This document shows positions 1 through 12,185 of a stretch of 64,000 bases of DNA, one piece after another. Position 1 is the first letter of the stretch, and each line of letters starts with the position of its first letter. The notes under the pieces are model-generated. The model was not told the origin of the DNA. It was given only the letters and a program-made list of their open reading frames with translations, and made no database searches. Source of the stretch: Martensiomyces pterosporus (lineage: Eukaryota; Kickxellomycota; Kickxellomycetes; Kickxellales; Kickxellaceae); NCBI GenBank assembly GCA_025201845.1, contig MU603953.1, positions 6,085-70,084 on the forward strand, given 5' to 3'. The position numbers were made by a program, and so were the translations under genes.

Positions 1-153
1 CAAGAGGTGTTCTACAGTCCTAACAACCAAATCAAGTTCTGCAGCTCCACCAATGGTGAGGACCCAACTTGCCAGGGCAGTCTTCCTTTCAATCCTCTCC
101 TTATCAAAGACCACAGCCTGTACCCCGGTATCAGAGAGGACAGGCAGGAGTAA
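1..153 (+). CDS. Class 3 lipase, C-terminal fragment (5' cut by window)
   Basis: Frame 1 is open from the first base to a TAA at 151-153 and gives 50 residues. The segment has the pattern of the last part of secreted fungal class 3 (Rhizomucor-type) triacylglycerol lipases: an aromatic-rich E-V-F-Y-S strand, a cysteine, the motif NGEDPTC with a second cysteine (a likely disulfide), then KDHSLYPGI, which matches the D-H-x-x-Y-x-G stretch that carries the catalytic histidine in this family. If right, the product hydrolyses acylglycerols outside the cell. Ser and Asp of the triad and the signal peptide lie upstream of the window. The call rests on short motifs only, so another secreted alpha/beta hydrolase is possible. 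Confidence 0.55.
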   Translation, partial: QEVFYSPNNQIKFCSSTNGEDPTCQGSLPFNPLLIKDHSLYPGIREDRQE

Positions 154-1209
154 AGAAAAGCTATTTTTCCAGCAATTTTGTTCCCAACCAATATACTCGG
201 TTTTGGCATCATGAAACTCCATGAATCCGAATTTGTGTGCTGTGCGTGCAATTTTGCTTGTATTCAGCCAAGTGCGTAATTTGGCTGGCTTCACTGCATC
301 GACTATGACACGATTTGCGCCAACGCCCCAGAAATCGAGGCTCATTGGCATCCGCTCCGATATCCTGTGGGAGCGGTTTGATAGCAATGCTCAGGACGAA
401 GTCTGGTTCACAGATCAGACACACCTTGTCACCACAATCAGCAATGTGGTGTTGCCAGCAGCTGATTCCGATGCTCTGATGACAGCTTTTGCTCGGCGTC
501 TGAGGGCTCTCCATTGGAAACTATCGATATTTACTCCCTCAGCGGTGCAATCCAGTGGATTCTTCGTGAGATGGCATCGATTCTACCCATCTTAGCCATT
601 GAAGCGTGTTCCAAATATCCTGAGCCCTTCTACACAACTGATTCGCCCTTGTCCATCAGGTCGAGCAGCTTACGTGGTATAGACAAATTGACATACCAGA
701 ATATTCCAACTCGCCTTTTCTCGCTGCCATCCACCGCCAGCTCAGCCATACTGTCGCTTGATCTATCGGAGACAGCACCCCTGCAAAGTACCCTGGAGTG
801 GAGTGCAGCAAGTGGTGTGCGGTGGCACGTGTCATAATTGAGTGACCCTTGCCTTTTGCAGCATAATTTTCGCTGCGCTTTTGAAACGAGGAGCAAAAAT
901 AATGGTGGTGCGGAGGAGACGCGTCTCTGAGCCATAACTCATTAAATAGCTGCTTTCTACAGTTACAGCTGCCCATACTAGCTGACCCCAGGCAGGGGTG
1001 TAAATAATACCGGTTCTTTGCTTCGTTCACCACGGCTTTCGTGCACTCGTATAACCGCTCATACCAACTGACCCCACGAAGGGGCAAATAAATCAGTTCT
1101 CTCTCTCACGGCTTTCGTGCACTCGTCGCGTCGTCAGCTTTTGTATAACACGCATTCCAGTCAGGCAGGAACCACTGAGGGCCAAGAAAAGGACAAATAG
1201 CTATCACAA
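154..1209. other. Intergenic, with possible decayed coding sequence
   Basis: No clean gene is visible. Two overlapping open stretches on the plus strand, frame 2 at about 221-510 and frame 1 at about 464-837, each have protein-like composition and would form one reading frame of about 200 codons only with a frameshift near 500-515. I do not recognise the product. The 3' part holds a degenerate tandem repeat (listed separately). An in-frame TAG at 1198-1200 stands just before the start codon of the next gene. Confidence 0.3.
974..1130. repeat. Degenerate tandem duplication, about 76-86 bp period
   Basis: An exact 20-base match (1031-1050 and 1107-1126) is preceded in both copies by a CTGACCCC...GGGG small inverted repeat (about 982-998 and 1068-1084) and an AAATAA stretch. 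The two copies differ in spacing, so this looks like an old duplication in the 5' region of the INTS5-like gene. Confidence 0.6.
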
Positions 1210-4200
1210 ATGGAACCAGAATCCATGGCTGGGAGTACTTCGGTGAGCCAGCTGTTCTCCGAGCGTTTGGAGTCACTGGGCTCCGCTTTGAAATCCCAAA
1301 TAATGAGCGACCTAAATTCGTGGGAGGACCGGCGTCGCAGCGAGGCACAGGCCAGCCGGAGCAAAAAGTTCTCCAACAAGCGACAGCGACCACTGCCGCT
1401 TCCCGAGATTTCACACGACACATTGGTGGATATCCGCTGGGTCCGTCACACGCTCTACAGCGAGCAGGCTCAGGGAGCAGCCACCGGGGTGTTCACCGAG
1501 GTGAGTCAGTGGGCTGTTGGCGTGCTTTCCGTGTTTGTGTCTGTGGCTGACATGAAGGGCAACTGCAAGTTGGACGACCTCATAAGCCTACCGGGTGCTA
1601 GGGCGGTGTTCCAGCTGCTGGTGCTGGCTGTGGAGAGCGGCTTCCCGCAGCTGGGCGAGGATGATGCGGAGCTGGCACTTATCACCACGGTGCTGGCTGC
1701 TACAAAGGACCCAAGAGCCATTGGATGGATCCTCAAACAATACGGGGCGTTGCATCGGCCGTCCTTCCCCAAATGCCTGCACCTGTACGCGATCTCGCGG
1801 ATTCCCAGTTCTACGGCTGCTTCCGCTGCAACTTCTGCTACTGCCACTGGCTCTGCAGCATCGTCGCCAGAGACTAGTGGGCTGGCTCAGGCTATTGCCG
1901 ATTTGGCTGCGGCGTATCCGGCTGAGAACGCGCATGCGCTGAACAGCATACTCCGCATGTACCGCGACGCCACTCAGCTGGTGGACAGCGCAGCCACGGA
2001 AGCAGACTCGATTCCCATGGACGATCCACGGAGGTACATTCTGTTCTACATGCTGCAGTCGCACCAAGGCCAGAAGCCCTTGCTTTTGGACCGCACCAGT
2101 GCCAACGCGTCTGCGGATTTGGCGGCGAACCAAGAGTGGCTGGCATCGGCTATTCGGTTCGAGATGCAGACTGGGTTCTCGCAGTTCATCGCGTACACGG
2201 ACGAGACGCAGGCAGCGCTCCGGCCGCTGAGTCAATCTATTGACGTTTTGTACGGAGACATTGGCCGCGCAAGGAAGGCATCGGACCAGCATCTGGACAT
2301 TGGGCGAGCATTAGGAGTCATCTCGTTTATCAACTCGATTGTTCGTGGCGGCAAGTGCGGCAAGGAGACTGCGGTGGACGAGGAAGGGGATGCGAGCATG
2401 CACTCGGAGGAAGAGCGCGTGGTGGTGGCTGACCGCGAGTATATCCACTTCATCGATGCGTGCCACCAAACGCTTGTGCAGCTCATCGCACGCGAGCAAG
2501 AGTTGGTTATCCTGCACCAGATGCCCAAGACAGTAAAGAACATGCCGCAGCCCATCCCTAATGGCTTGCAGGAATCGGTGCAGCGCAGTGCGCGCACCTA
2601 CAATAGGGGTGCACTGACCGTGCCTGTCGTCACGCAGGATGACGCCGACGCAGTGCTCAAAAAGCTGTTTGCCACTGTCTCAGAGGTCGCTGAATCAGAT
2701 GGCCCCGAGATGAGCGGCCAGCTGTCCCCCGCTCTTAGGAGACTGCATCGCATGGTGTGCGATACCTTGCCTATGCTCATAGAGATCCTGGCCACGCAAA
2801 TGGAGACGCCATCGGTGGTCAAATCTCTGGTCAGGGAGCTTGTTGACAAGTGGCCGCTTCGTGTAGGAGGCACACGCGGTAGTGTTGACATGGACTGGAC
2901 GTGGTCGCTGTATCGCTCACTGCTGGCCATCAGCGAGTGTTCGCGCGGGCTTGTACTCAGGCAGCTGCTACATGTAATTGAGGGCAACCTGAAGAACCCT
3001 GAAAGTGGTAGCGTGTCCCTTGCGCAGATGCGGCAGGTAGTTGATTTGTTAACTGCAGCCGTCGAACACAAGTACGTGATGACACGCAACCCTGCGGCTG
3101 ATGGTTCCAAGAGACTGCATGGCGTGCGCGAGGTGATAGGTGACCTCTGTGGGTGTTTAGTAGTCAACTGGCGCTCGCTATGGACACACTGTTTCCAGAC
3201 GCAGGATGCCCCCGCTGCTGCTGCTGCTGCTGCTGCTTCTGAGGGCATTGGCGCGGTGTGGGAGATGAGAGTGGCATCTGTGCGCGCAATGACCAAACTG
3301 CTTTCGCTCTCAACTGGACTCCGGTCCATCGACCGACTGGCACTGACTGAGCATGCGCTAAGGGAGCTTGCCAAGCTACAGGAGAGCATGCTTGTTCCAT
3401 CAGTGGGCATGGCTGAGGGTGACGATATCGAAGACGTGCGCGAAACGTCGGAGCAAAGACTGGAGCTTTGCAAAGCGCTTTTGTCGCTCATTACGGCATT
3501 GGCTAGAGACCGCGGTGTGGAGCGCGTGGCTATGGAGGAGATTGTGCGTATTTTGCTGACTTCTCCAGCCAACCCTTCTTCAGCAACTGCCACACAAAGC
3601 AGCGAGTATGGTGACAGCGCGATGCGCGAGCTGGAGACGCTGCTGGAAGGAACGGTACTGCCCGTAGCGAGTGGTGGTCGTGTGCAGGTTCGTGATGAAA
3701 AGAGCCAACTGGAGATGGCCGAGTCGATGGTGTGGCAGAACGCCGTGCGTCCGCTGCCCAAGTACCCACGCGATGGTATCAGGAACCACGACAGAGCTGG
3801 TGATGCGTGGAAGTTTGTTCGGCCGAAATCGGCTGCAAAGACGTCCCCTGGCAATAGCACTCCTGCTGGCAGCAGGGACAAGGGCAGCAGCGATGAGCAG
3901 CTCCAAGCCCATGAGATTGGAGCAGTCAATCGGCCAATACTTGTGTTTGCCCTGCTTTCGCTGTCGCAGTGCATGCCTTCGGGAATGGGTGTTCTGGCAC
4001 AGCTCCTTGAAGAGTACTATATCGACTCCATCCCCAGCATGCCGCCCTCTCTCTTGGATGAGCGGCTGAGCGGCGCGAAGCTGCAGCTGCGGCCGATTGA
4101 GATGGAGCTCCTGCAGGACTGCCGGAGCAACCGTGACCTGGAATTCGTCGTCCTGGAGATGGTCCAGGATCCGGTTGGTGGTGCGGCAGCTAAAAGGCTG

Positions 4201-4554
4201 GTTAGCGCGCTGCTCGTGGCCCTCATTGTGCTGTGGAATGGAGCCCTGGGCGAGGCCACTACCAAGCGACCGAAGGATTTGGCGTTTACCACAAGGCTGG
4301 TGTCCCGTGTGCTGGATGCATATGGCGCCGAGGACAAGAAAGGCACCACGGCGCCAAACAGGCATCTGTGTGAGGTGTTCCCGCTTATTGGTGGCAGCGA
4401 CCTTGCTCGCATCCTGCACCACCGCGTGTGGCGGTGGGCTGTCCACCGCATCCCCTCCGCCGAGGACGAGTCGCAGAAGCTGCTGACCCACATCTTGCGC
4501 AAGCATATCGTGCGCACTGCACCGCTATTCAAGCACTTTGTGACTGGGTCCTGA
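1210..4554 (+). CDS. INTS5: Integrator complex subunit 5-like protein
   Basis: Single-exon frame of 1114 residues (human INTS5 is about 1020). It is almost all alpha-helical, with no transmembrane segment. By eye, several blocks line up in order with human INTS5: an early S-Q-W-A-V helix (around residue 98) with the following helix pairs; the L-N-S-I-L-R-M-Y block (around 245); the late I-E-M-E-L-L-Q-D-C...V-S-A-L-L-V-A-L-I-V-L-W stretch (around 960-1010); and the C-terminal C-E-V-F-P...V-W-R-W and L-L-T-H-I-L-R-K-H-I segments. Integrator binds RNA polymerase II, cleaves nascent RNA and ends snRNA and other short transcripts; INTS5 is part of its backbone. The ATG has context CACAAATGG and an in-frame stop lies 10 nt upstream. 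An alanine run from a GCT repeat sits near residue 670. Another helical scaffold such as a Mediator subunit is the main alternative. Confidence 0.6.
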   Translation: MEPESMAGSTSVSQLFSERLESLGSALKSQIMSDLNSWEDRRRSEAQASRSKKFSNKRQRPLPLPEISHDTLVDIRWVRHTLYSEQAQGAATGVFTEVSQWAVGVLSVFVSVADMKGNCKLDDLISLPGARAVFQLLVLAVESGFPQLGEDDAELALITTVLAATKDPRAIGWILKQYGALHRPSFPKCLHLYAISRIPSSTAASAATSATATGSAASSPETSGLAQAIADLAAAYPAENAHALNSILRMYRDATQLVDSAATEADSIPMDDPRRYILFYMLQSHQGQKPLLLDRTSANASADLAANQEWLASAIRFEMQTGFSQFIAYTDETQAALRPLSQSIDVLYGDIGRARKASDQHLDIGRALGVISFINSIVRGGKCGKETAVDEEGDASMHSEEERVVVADREYIHFIDACHQTLVQLIAREQELVILHQMPKTVKNMPQPIPNGLQESVQRSARTYNRGALTVPVVTQDDADAVLKKLFATVSEVAESDGPEMSGQLSPALRRLHRMVCDTLPMLIEILATQMETPSVVKSLVRELVDKWPLRVGGTRGSVDMDWTWSLYRSLLAISECSRGLVLRQLLHVIEGNLKNPESGSVSLAQMRQVVDLLTAAVEHKYVMTRNPAADGSKRLHGVREVIGDLCGCLVVNWRSLWTHCFQTQDAPAAAAAAAASEGIGAVWEMRVASVRAMTKLLSLSTGLRSIDRLALTEHALRELAKLQESMLVPSVGMAEGDDIEDVRETSEQRLELCKALLSLITALARDRGVERVAMEEIVRILLTSPANPSSATATQSSEYGDSAMRELETLLEGTVLPVASGGRVQVRDEKSQLEMAESMVWQNAVRPLPKYPRDGIRNHDRAGDAWKFVRPKSAAKTSPGNSTPAGSRDKGSSDEQLQAHEIGAVNRPILVFALLSLSQCMPSGMGVLAQLLEEYYIDSIPSMPPSLLDERLSGAKLQLRPIEMELLQDCRSNRDLEFVVLEMVQDPVGGAAAKRLVSALLVALIVLWNGALGEATTKRPKDLAFTTRLVSRVLDAYGAEDKKGTTAPNRHLCEVFPLIGGSDLARILHHRVWRWAVHRIPSAEDESQKLLTHILRKHIVRTAPLFKHFVTGS
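3214..3237 (+). repeat. (GCT)8 trinucleotide repeat inside coding sequence
   Basis: Eight GCT units encode an alanine run in the INTS5-like protein; a likely length-variable site. Confidence 0.85.
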
Positions 4555-5243
4555 CCCACCTGCCCGTTAGCAATATGCCACGAGTAAATGCTATCATGCA
4601 GAACTGCGTGAGTGTCAATGGGGGGCGATTTTTTATGTATAAGAAAAAGAGCAGAATTGAACGTCGGCTTCGTATCAAGGAAAGAACAGCAAAAGGAAAA
4701 GAAAAGAAAGAAGAAAGCAGCAGAAAAGAAAGAGAAGAGAAGCAGGATGGGCAGCGGTCGTGGCTGCCAAGAGACGGGTGTGGAGAAGAGGGAATGCTCT
4801 CGACGCCTGGTGGGAAGCTAGGGAAACGCGATGCTAGAAGGCGCTTTGGTACCGCTTCGGGGTGCCTGGAAATTTTAAAAGGCTGATGCCCGCCATATAC
4901 GCCATTCCGCCCTCGCTTGCACCCAACCCCGTCAATGGAAGCACCCTCTCCCATCCCTATCCGCCTCTAGCTCTCTCCCGCCCGCACCAGGCAGCAGCAG
5001 CACCTGCACTCCCGTCTCCACCCGCACCACTTGGCTAGCTACGAAGCGGAAGAGGGGGAGGAGGTAGAAAGCGAGGGAGCCGCCGCTGGGGGATGCGAGG
5101 TGTGGATGCTTACTATTGAGGTTGACGGGGTGTAGAAAATAAAGAGAAAAGAAAAGGTGGAGGCAACAAACGACAAAGAAAAATGAATAGGAAATATGCG
5201 GGTGTTGATAACTTGGGTAAAGTGAGGGGCGAGCAAGAGGCGC
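4555..5243. other. Convergent intergenic region
   Basis: Lies between the 3' ends of the INTS5-like gene and RAC1. It has a strongly purine-rich stretch at about 4670-4750 and further A/G-rich sequence to about 5180. No gene seen. Confidence 0.6.
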
Positions 5244-6782
<1,539 letters not shown>

Positions 6783-8821
6783 TGTTCAAATTCCTCGTTA
6801 TTCTCGTCTGTCCTTTTGTTCCGGAGGTGCTAAATGGCGATACAGAGAAGGGGGATAGAGAAGGAGAAAGCGCCGGCTGAGTAAGGGAAGCAGCAAAGGA
6901 AAAACACCCAGAGAAAACCAGCAAAGGGAAATGCGAATGTGTAGGGAAAATATAAAAGCAAAGGAGAAGAGCAAAAACGACAGCCTTGGGATGCTGAAAA
7001 TCATAATGGTAAAAGGCCAGCAGCCGCGATAATCGACAGGATGAACTGGCCAACCCACGGCAGCAGCATCAAACCAGCATGAGCGAAGCATTATTAGTTT
7101 TCTGCACAGCGGGTTGGGCTCTCGTTTCTCCATGGGCCACTATTTTTCAACTACCGCCCGCGTTTTGTGTTTGCCAACTCAGATGGCGATTGCCAAACTG
7201 GAAGACTGGGGTGGCGAGGAGCGAATTCCGTGCTGCCGTGGAGGAACACAGCAGCTGGGAACGTACCTTTGATAGCCTGTACACTCGTAGGGAAAATAAT
7301 GTATGCCAAGGTGCCCTCTATATGTGCGCGAGTATCAAAAGGCAAAATAGAAACACCCAGAATAGTAGTTGTACGGTATGTCTTATTTAATCCCTTTGCG
7401 TGTGTGCCAGGCCGTCCTAAATTAGCAGGCTATACAAGCAAACCCGGATGCCGTCGCCTGGAGCTGAAATTGCCAAAGAGAGGCAAGATGGAGTCTTTGC
7501 AGCGCCAAGCTAGTAAGATTGCAAACAAGCAGCTGGGGGAATGGGGAGCGACACCTACGGAGACGCGTTTGTACTTTTGTGTATTTGGAGAAGTGTAGAA
7601 AAGGATGTAATAGAGATGGAGAGGGAAAAATTACAAGGGTAGAAAGCCTAGAGACGAGCGCTACTTGGAGGAAAGGCGGCAGGGCGGGAGAAGGGGGCGG
7701 GCAGGGGGAGTAGCGGCGGGCTGTGCTGCAGCCAACAAGGCGGGTGAGGCGAGCACCGGGTGCGCCGGAAGCCCAGCAGCGCTTTGTTGTTGTTGTTGTT
7801 TTGGTTGGGCAAAAGCCCAAGGGCACCAAGAGCAGGCGCATATGAGCGAGCAGGGCTCTCGGGGGATGCGATGCGACAAGAGATCTACAATTAATGGCGC
7901 TAATTCCCAGTTCTTGCTCTCGCCCGCCGCTGAGTTTACGGCCTGCTCTAGCAATTTCGCATGGCCTGCAAAACACGGCAGCCCGCTCTCACATCCGGGA
8001 TTGCCGACCTGAGCAGCAGGCGCTCCCAAGCAATCCACGCTTCGCTCTTTTGTGTGCTGCCGAGGCTTTCTCCAATCGCCAGCATCTGCTGCACCCAGAC
8101 GCGTCTTACAAATACGGCAGATGCATAGCGAAGGCGCCGCCGGGCCATCCTCCATCAGCCTCGGGTCAGCTGCCGGTCCAGGTTACGCTCATACATCATG
8201 TCTATTTATACATTGCACAAGCATGCCGCCGCGCGTACCAGTGGCTCCAGGACATAAACCGGGCAGCAGGGGACAGGGCGGCGCCATTGCCTTGCAGCAG
8301 AGATGGCGGCAGAGTGCACGAAGGATGCGTGATTCGCCAAAACAGCTGCTGCACCCTCAGCCCACTCCACCTTTGTCTGCGTGCTTTCCTGCTAGGCAGC
8401 GCACAGCCGCAAACAAACATGCACAGGTCTCCCAAAAGCAGCACCCCCACACTCAGACGCACACTCACGCTCCGGAAAAAAAAAACAAGGGCGTCTTGCA
8501 TGCAAGCGCTAGCCGCCTGTGTCTGAGCGCACCACTTGCACGCCGCGCTACTTTGCAATCGAATATTCCAGCATTTTGCGGTAGCCCGAGCCCACTGGCC
8601 CAAATCAGGCACAGACATCGCGCCGCATATACATGGAATTGAATTGTGCCCTCACATGCACCCACGCCCCATTGTTCAGCAGTTACGTAGAAAGACGAGC
8701 TGGCAATGTGCCTGCGTGGGTGAGAAATGTGTGCTGTAATATTTCAGGTTGTGCCTTACAAGTAAATGGAAGAAAACCTAATAAACAAGAACAGGCTTGG
8801 GGAAGGTAGTAGCCAGACGGC
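6783..8821. other. 2-kb region upstream of RAC1 and downstream of RPS9
   Basis: The largest apparently gene-free gap before RPS9. Open frames here are short, overlap on both strands and show no family pattern. It includes a (TTG)n run at about 7784-7801 and a G-rich stretch at about 7665-7715. It probably holds the RAC1 promoter and 5' leader; I see no RNA gene, but a small RNA cannot be excluded. Confidence 0.5.
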
Positions 8822-10189
8822 TTACTCCTCATCCTCCTCGGCATCGCCGCCGGAAGCAGCGTTCTTTGCGCGCTTGCGGGCAAGACGACCGGGGCGGCCA
8901 CCACCGAAGGGCGAGTTGAGGGCAAAGTCAATGTGCTTCTGCGAGTCGAGGCGGACAACGAACGAGGGGACGTTGACGACCTGCTTGCCAACACGGATGT
9001 GGCGCTGACGGATCAGGACACGGGCGTGGTGGATCGACTTGGCAAGACCAAGCTTGAAGACCTGGGTCTGGAGGCGGCGCTCAAGGAAGTCCTCGACCTT
9101 GAGGGAAAGGACGTAATCGAGCTTGGCCTTGGTCTCGTCGAGCACACCGATGCGGATCAGACGACGGATAAGGGCGTTACCCTCGAAAAGACGGCGGGGG
9201 TCCTTGTTATCGAGCTTGAGGAGCTCACGGGCAGCACGGCGGATGTTCGACAGGGTGTAAGCGACACGCCAGATCTCGCGCTTGTTGCGGAGACCGTACT
9301 CACCGCAGACCTTGAGCTCGTGGTCGAGACGCTCCTTCTCGAAGGGGTTGCGGGGGACCTTGTAGGTCTTCGAGTCTACAGTTCAGAAAAATGCAAGCAG
9401 CCGTGCACAGAGGGAAAACGCGTGGAATAGAAATGGTGAAGGCAGCCCGTCGCTCCTCTGCCCGACCTTTAACTGCGCCCATGTATGCACCAAGTTCCAT
9501 GCTTTGCCGATCCGCACTCCCACAATCAACACAGCAACAGAGACAAGAAGGCATGGAGAGCACAGAAAGATAGAACAGAGGAAGGGTGCCTTCCCTAAAG
9601 ACTCATAGCCCCAGAGTGCCCGACCAAGGTCTCGCTCAATGACGCACGACAGCCGCACAGCCATCGCCTTACAGCAGCACAGATAGCTCCGCCTCAAGTG
9701 CCGTGCCACCCTCCCCGCCAACAACTGCCCATGCCTTTGCAGGCATTTTTTGGGATCGCAAGGTGAGCCTAAACGTGGCAGCGACTGGCCATTGCAGCGG
9801 TGGAGAATAAGCAGGGTCGGAGCAGGTGCGTATCAGTGCTGTGTGTGCGAGGCAGAGCGAGCGAGAAGCGTGCGTATTGGCGAGCCCCGCGTCGGCGTAC
9901 TCCTACGTAAAAGGTTCGTTCGTGTCCAGAGAGCCTTGCTGAGCATCTCTTTCGGTCGTAGTGGGGGTGAGGCAGATAAAAGCCGTGGCAAGCATGCAAT
10001 ACATGTAAAATACAGGCCCCGCCACGACAGCAGCAGCCAGGGGCGTCCACAGACATGCAAGAATAGGAGCAGCTGGACAAGTCCTGGCACTGGCCTTCTT
10101 GCGTGCTGTTGCTTCCCCTGTCTGCCGCGGCGGCGGTGGCTGCGGGGTCCCTCTTTCTACGGCTCCGAAATACAGTTTCTGGGAGGCAT
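8822..10189 (-). CDS. RPS9: 40S ribosomal protein S9 (uS4)
   Basis: Two exons: a 16-nt first exon (10174-10189) coding MPPRN plus one base, and 8822-9375 for the rest; total 189 residues, the usual size. The second exon begins after an AG and completes a Tyr codon, giving the eukaryotic uS4 start Y-S-K-T-Y-K-V-P. The body holds the S4 RNA-binding domain ([20 protein letters not shown] through [20 protein letters not shown]) and an acidic end. The protein binds 18S rRNA and is needed for small-subunit assembly and decoding accuracy. The 798-nt intron (9376-10173, donor GTATTT) is very long for this genome; exon 1 was placed by its fit to conserved N-termini and by phase, and is the less certain part. 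It diverges from RPL21. Confidence 0.92.
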
Positions 10190-11574
10190 TGTCGACGTAG
10201 AGTACCGAAGTGTATGTCCTCAATACAGTGCAAAGAAAAGAGAGTGAATCTGCAGTCTTGGTCCTTCGCCCACTTCATTTATTCAGCCATCCAGTGCATC
10301 CAGCGCGCCCAGCCTGAGCGCATGCCCACACCCAGGCGCAACACGCTGCTGCCCGAAAATTTTCTCTGCCACCCTGGCCCTTTGCAGCACAAAATCAGAT
10401 TACGATCACGGCGGCTGGGTGATTGGCTGATGCACATCACGTGTATATACTTTAGCTCACGTGCAGAGTGCCGGGGGGACCCTTGGCAGCCCGCTCCATG
10501 CGTGGGGCGCCGGCTCGCGCAGTGCGGTTCGCCAGCCAAGCCGCAAAAAATGCAAGACACGCAGGCCAAGTGCGGGGGAAGTGGCTAGCGGGGGGGTAGC
10601 TGGAGCTGATTCGAGCGAATAGAGAAAATTTTTTAAGCTGGGCCAAGCAGCGCGTGTCCTGAAGGCAGCAAAGCTCTGTGGACAGCGTGAAAAATAGCTG
10701 GCAATAAGAGCGGCCTGCGTGGGGCACCTGGCTTATAGAACCTCCTTTTCCGCTTCTCTGTGCTCTTAGGCCGTTGACCCTCAAATTCAAAAGTCATATA
10801 AGAAGGTAAAAAAAGTGAAAATAATGGCTGGGCCCTCGCACGCGCCTGTGGCGATGGCAGCCACATGCTAGTGAAGCGGGACTGTGCACAAGCTGTCCGG
10901 CAGCAGAGCCTCTTTGCTCAGGCCTGCATGTACCCCCGTCTCCTCACAAGCACCTGCCACCCTACACGGGCGCCCAGCAGAGCAACAGAAGCAGCGAGGA
11001 CAGCAGGCGCAGGAGAAGGAAGGCGACCCTTTTCTGCTTCGGTCAATCGAGTCGAAATTACAGAGGTGGAATGTGGCAGGCTGCTGGATTCTGGTGCTGG
11101 CCAAGCGACGAAGCCAGTCTGCACTCGTCAGTAGGTCCGCAGACAGCCCTCTGTGCTGCGCCTGCTCGCCTGAGTTTGCCGGTCTGTCGCTTCCTCGAAC
11201 GAGCAGAATGTGGAATTCGGGCTGCTGTGGGCAGTCGTTGGACTGTGGCGCCAGCAGCCTTTTGTCTGCCGTTTGCAGCGCACCCCTCTGCTTTGTGCTC
11301 TGGGGACCTGCAAACCTCGACAAGTATGCCTGCTTTGAAGAGGGGATCAAGATTCAAGCGCGCCCGCTGTGCCTCGTTTCTTTGCTGCTGCTATCTGCTG
11401 GACCTGTGTGGAGCTGTGGCCTATGCTTGCTGCTGTGTGCAACAGATATGTGTTGAGGCAACACCTGGTATTGAAACAGTGAGGCATGAAATTCACGCGC
11501 AACCCTAGCCTCGTGTCTCCACACCAACGCTGCTAATGATGCCCTGAATGTCTAACCAAAATGTAGTAGTAGCC
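10190..11574. other. Divergent promoter region between RPS9 and RPL21
   Basis: About 1.4 kb separating two head-to-head ribosomal protein genes; it probably carries both promoters and 5' leaders. Several frames are open on both strands but none resembles a known family. No RNA gene recognised. Confidence 0.5.
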
Positions 11575-12185
11575 ATGCCTCACTCGTTCGGTTATCGCGC
11601 TCGTACCCGCTACATGTTCTCGCGGAACTTCCGCGAGCATGGTCCCCTCCACCTCTCGACCTACCTGAAGACCTACAAGGTTGGCGATATCGTTGATATC
11701 AAGGGTAACGGTGCCATCCAGAAGGGTCTCCCCCACAAGTTCTACCACGGGTAAGCATCGTGCAATGGCCAAGGCAGCTTGGCATGGATCGTGCTGGCCC
11801 CTGTTTCGATCTGAAAGAGTGCTTTCTTGACTGACCAGTATCCTGTGCATGAACCCACCCTGTCCTCATATCGTGTAGTAAGACCGGTGTCGTCTACAAC
11901 GTCACCAAGTCCGCTGTTGGTGTGATCGTCCACAAGCGCGTTGGCAACCGCTACCTCGAGAAGCGCATCAACATCCGCATTGAGCACGTCCACCACTCCA
12001 AGTGCCGTGACGACTTCCTCCGCCGCGTCAAGGAGAACGCCGCCAAGGCCAAGGCCGCTCGTGCCGCTGGCGAGAAGGTCTGCCTCAAGCGTCTCCCCGC
12101 CCAGCCCCGCGAGGCCCGCTTCGTCTCGACCCACAACAACGAGCCCACCACCATCACTGCCATCCCTTACGATACCCTTATCTAA
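11575..12185 (+). CDS. RPL21: 60S ribosomal protein L21 (eL21)
   Basis: Two exons, 11575-11750 and 11879-12185, joined across a 128-nt intron (donor GTAAGC, acceptor GTGTAG) that splits a Gly codon. The product has 160 residues, the same as yeast eL21. Conserved stretches include [46 protein letters not shown] and [14 protein letters not shown]. An upstream in-frame ATG at 11548 would add nine residues, but fungal eL21 starts at M-P-H-S, so 11575 is preferred. eL21 sits on the large subunit near the 5S rRNA side. Codons are strongly biased to C in third position, as expected for a very highly expressed gene. Confidence 0.96.

Noticed and set aside
2598..3974. Minus-strand frame of 458 codons
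   Set aside because: Antisense of the INTS5-like gene, very Ser-rich, no recognisable domain.
7894..8526. Plus-strand frame of 210 codons between RAC1 and RPS9
   Set aside because: No conserved motif, overlapping frames on both strands, Cys/His/Arg-rich composition like random GC-rich DNA.
11548..11574. Upstream ATG of RPL21 adding nine residues
   Set aside because: The family starts at M-P-H-S/M-x-x-S-H-G-Y; the extra residues do not fit.
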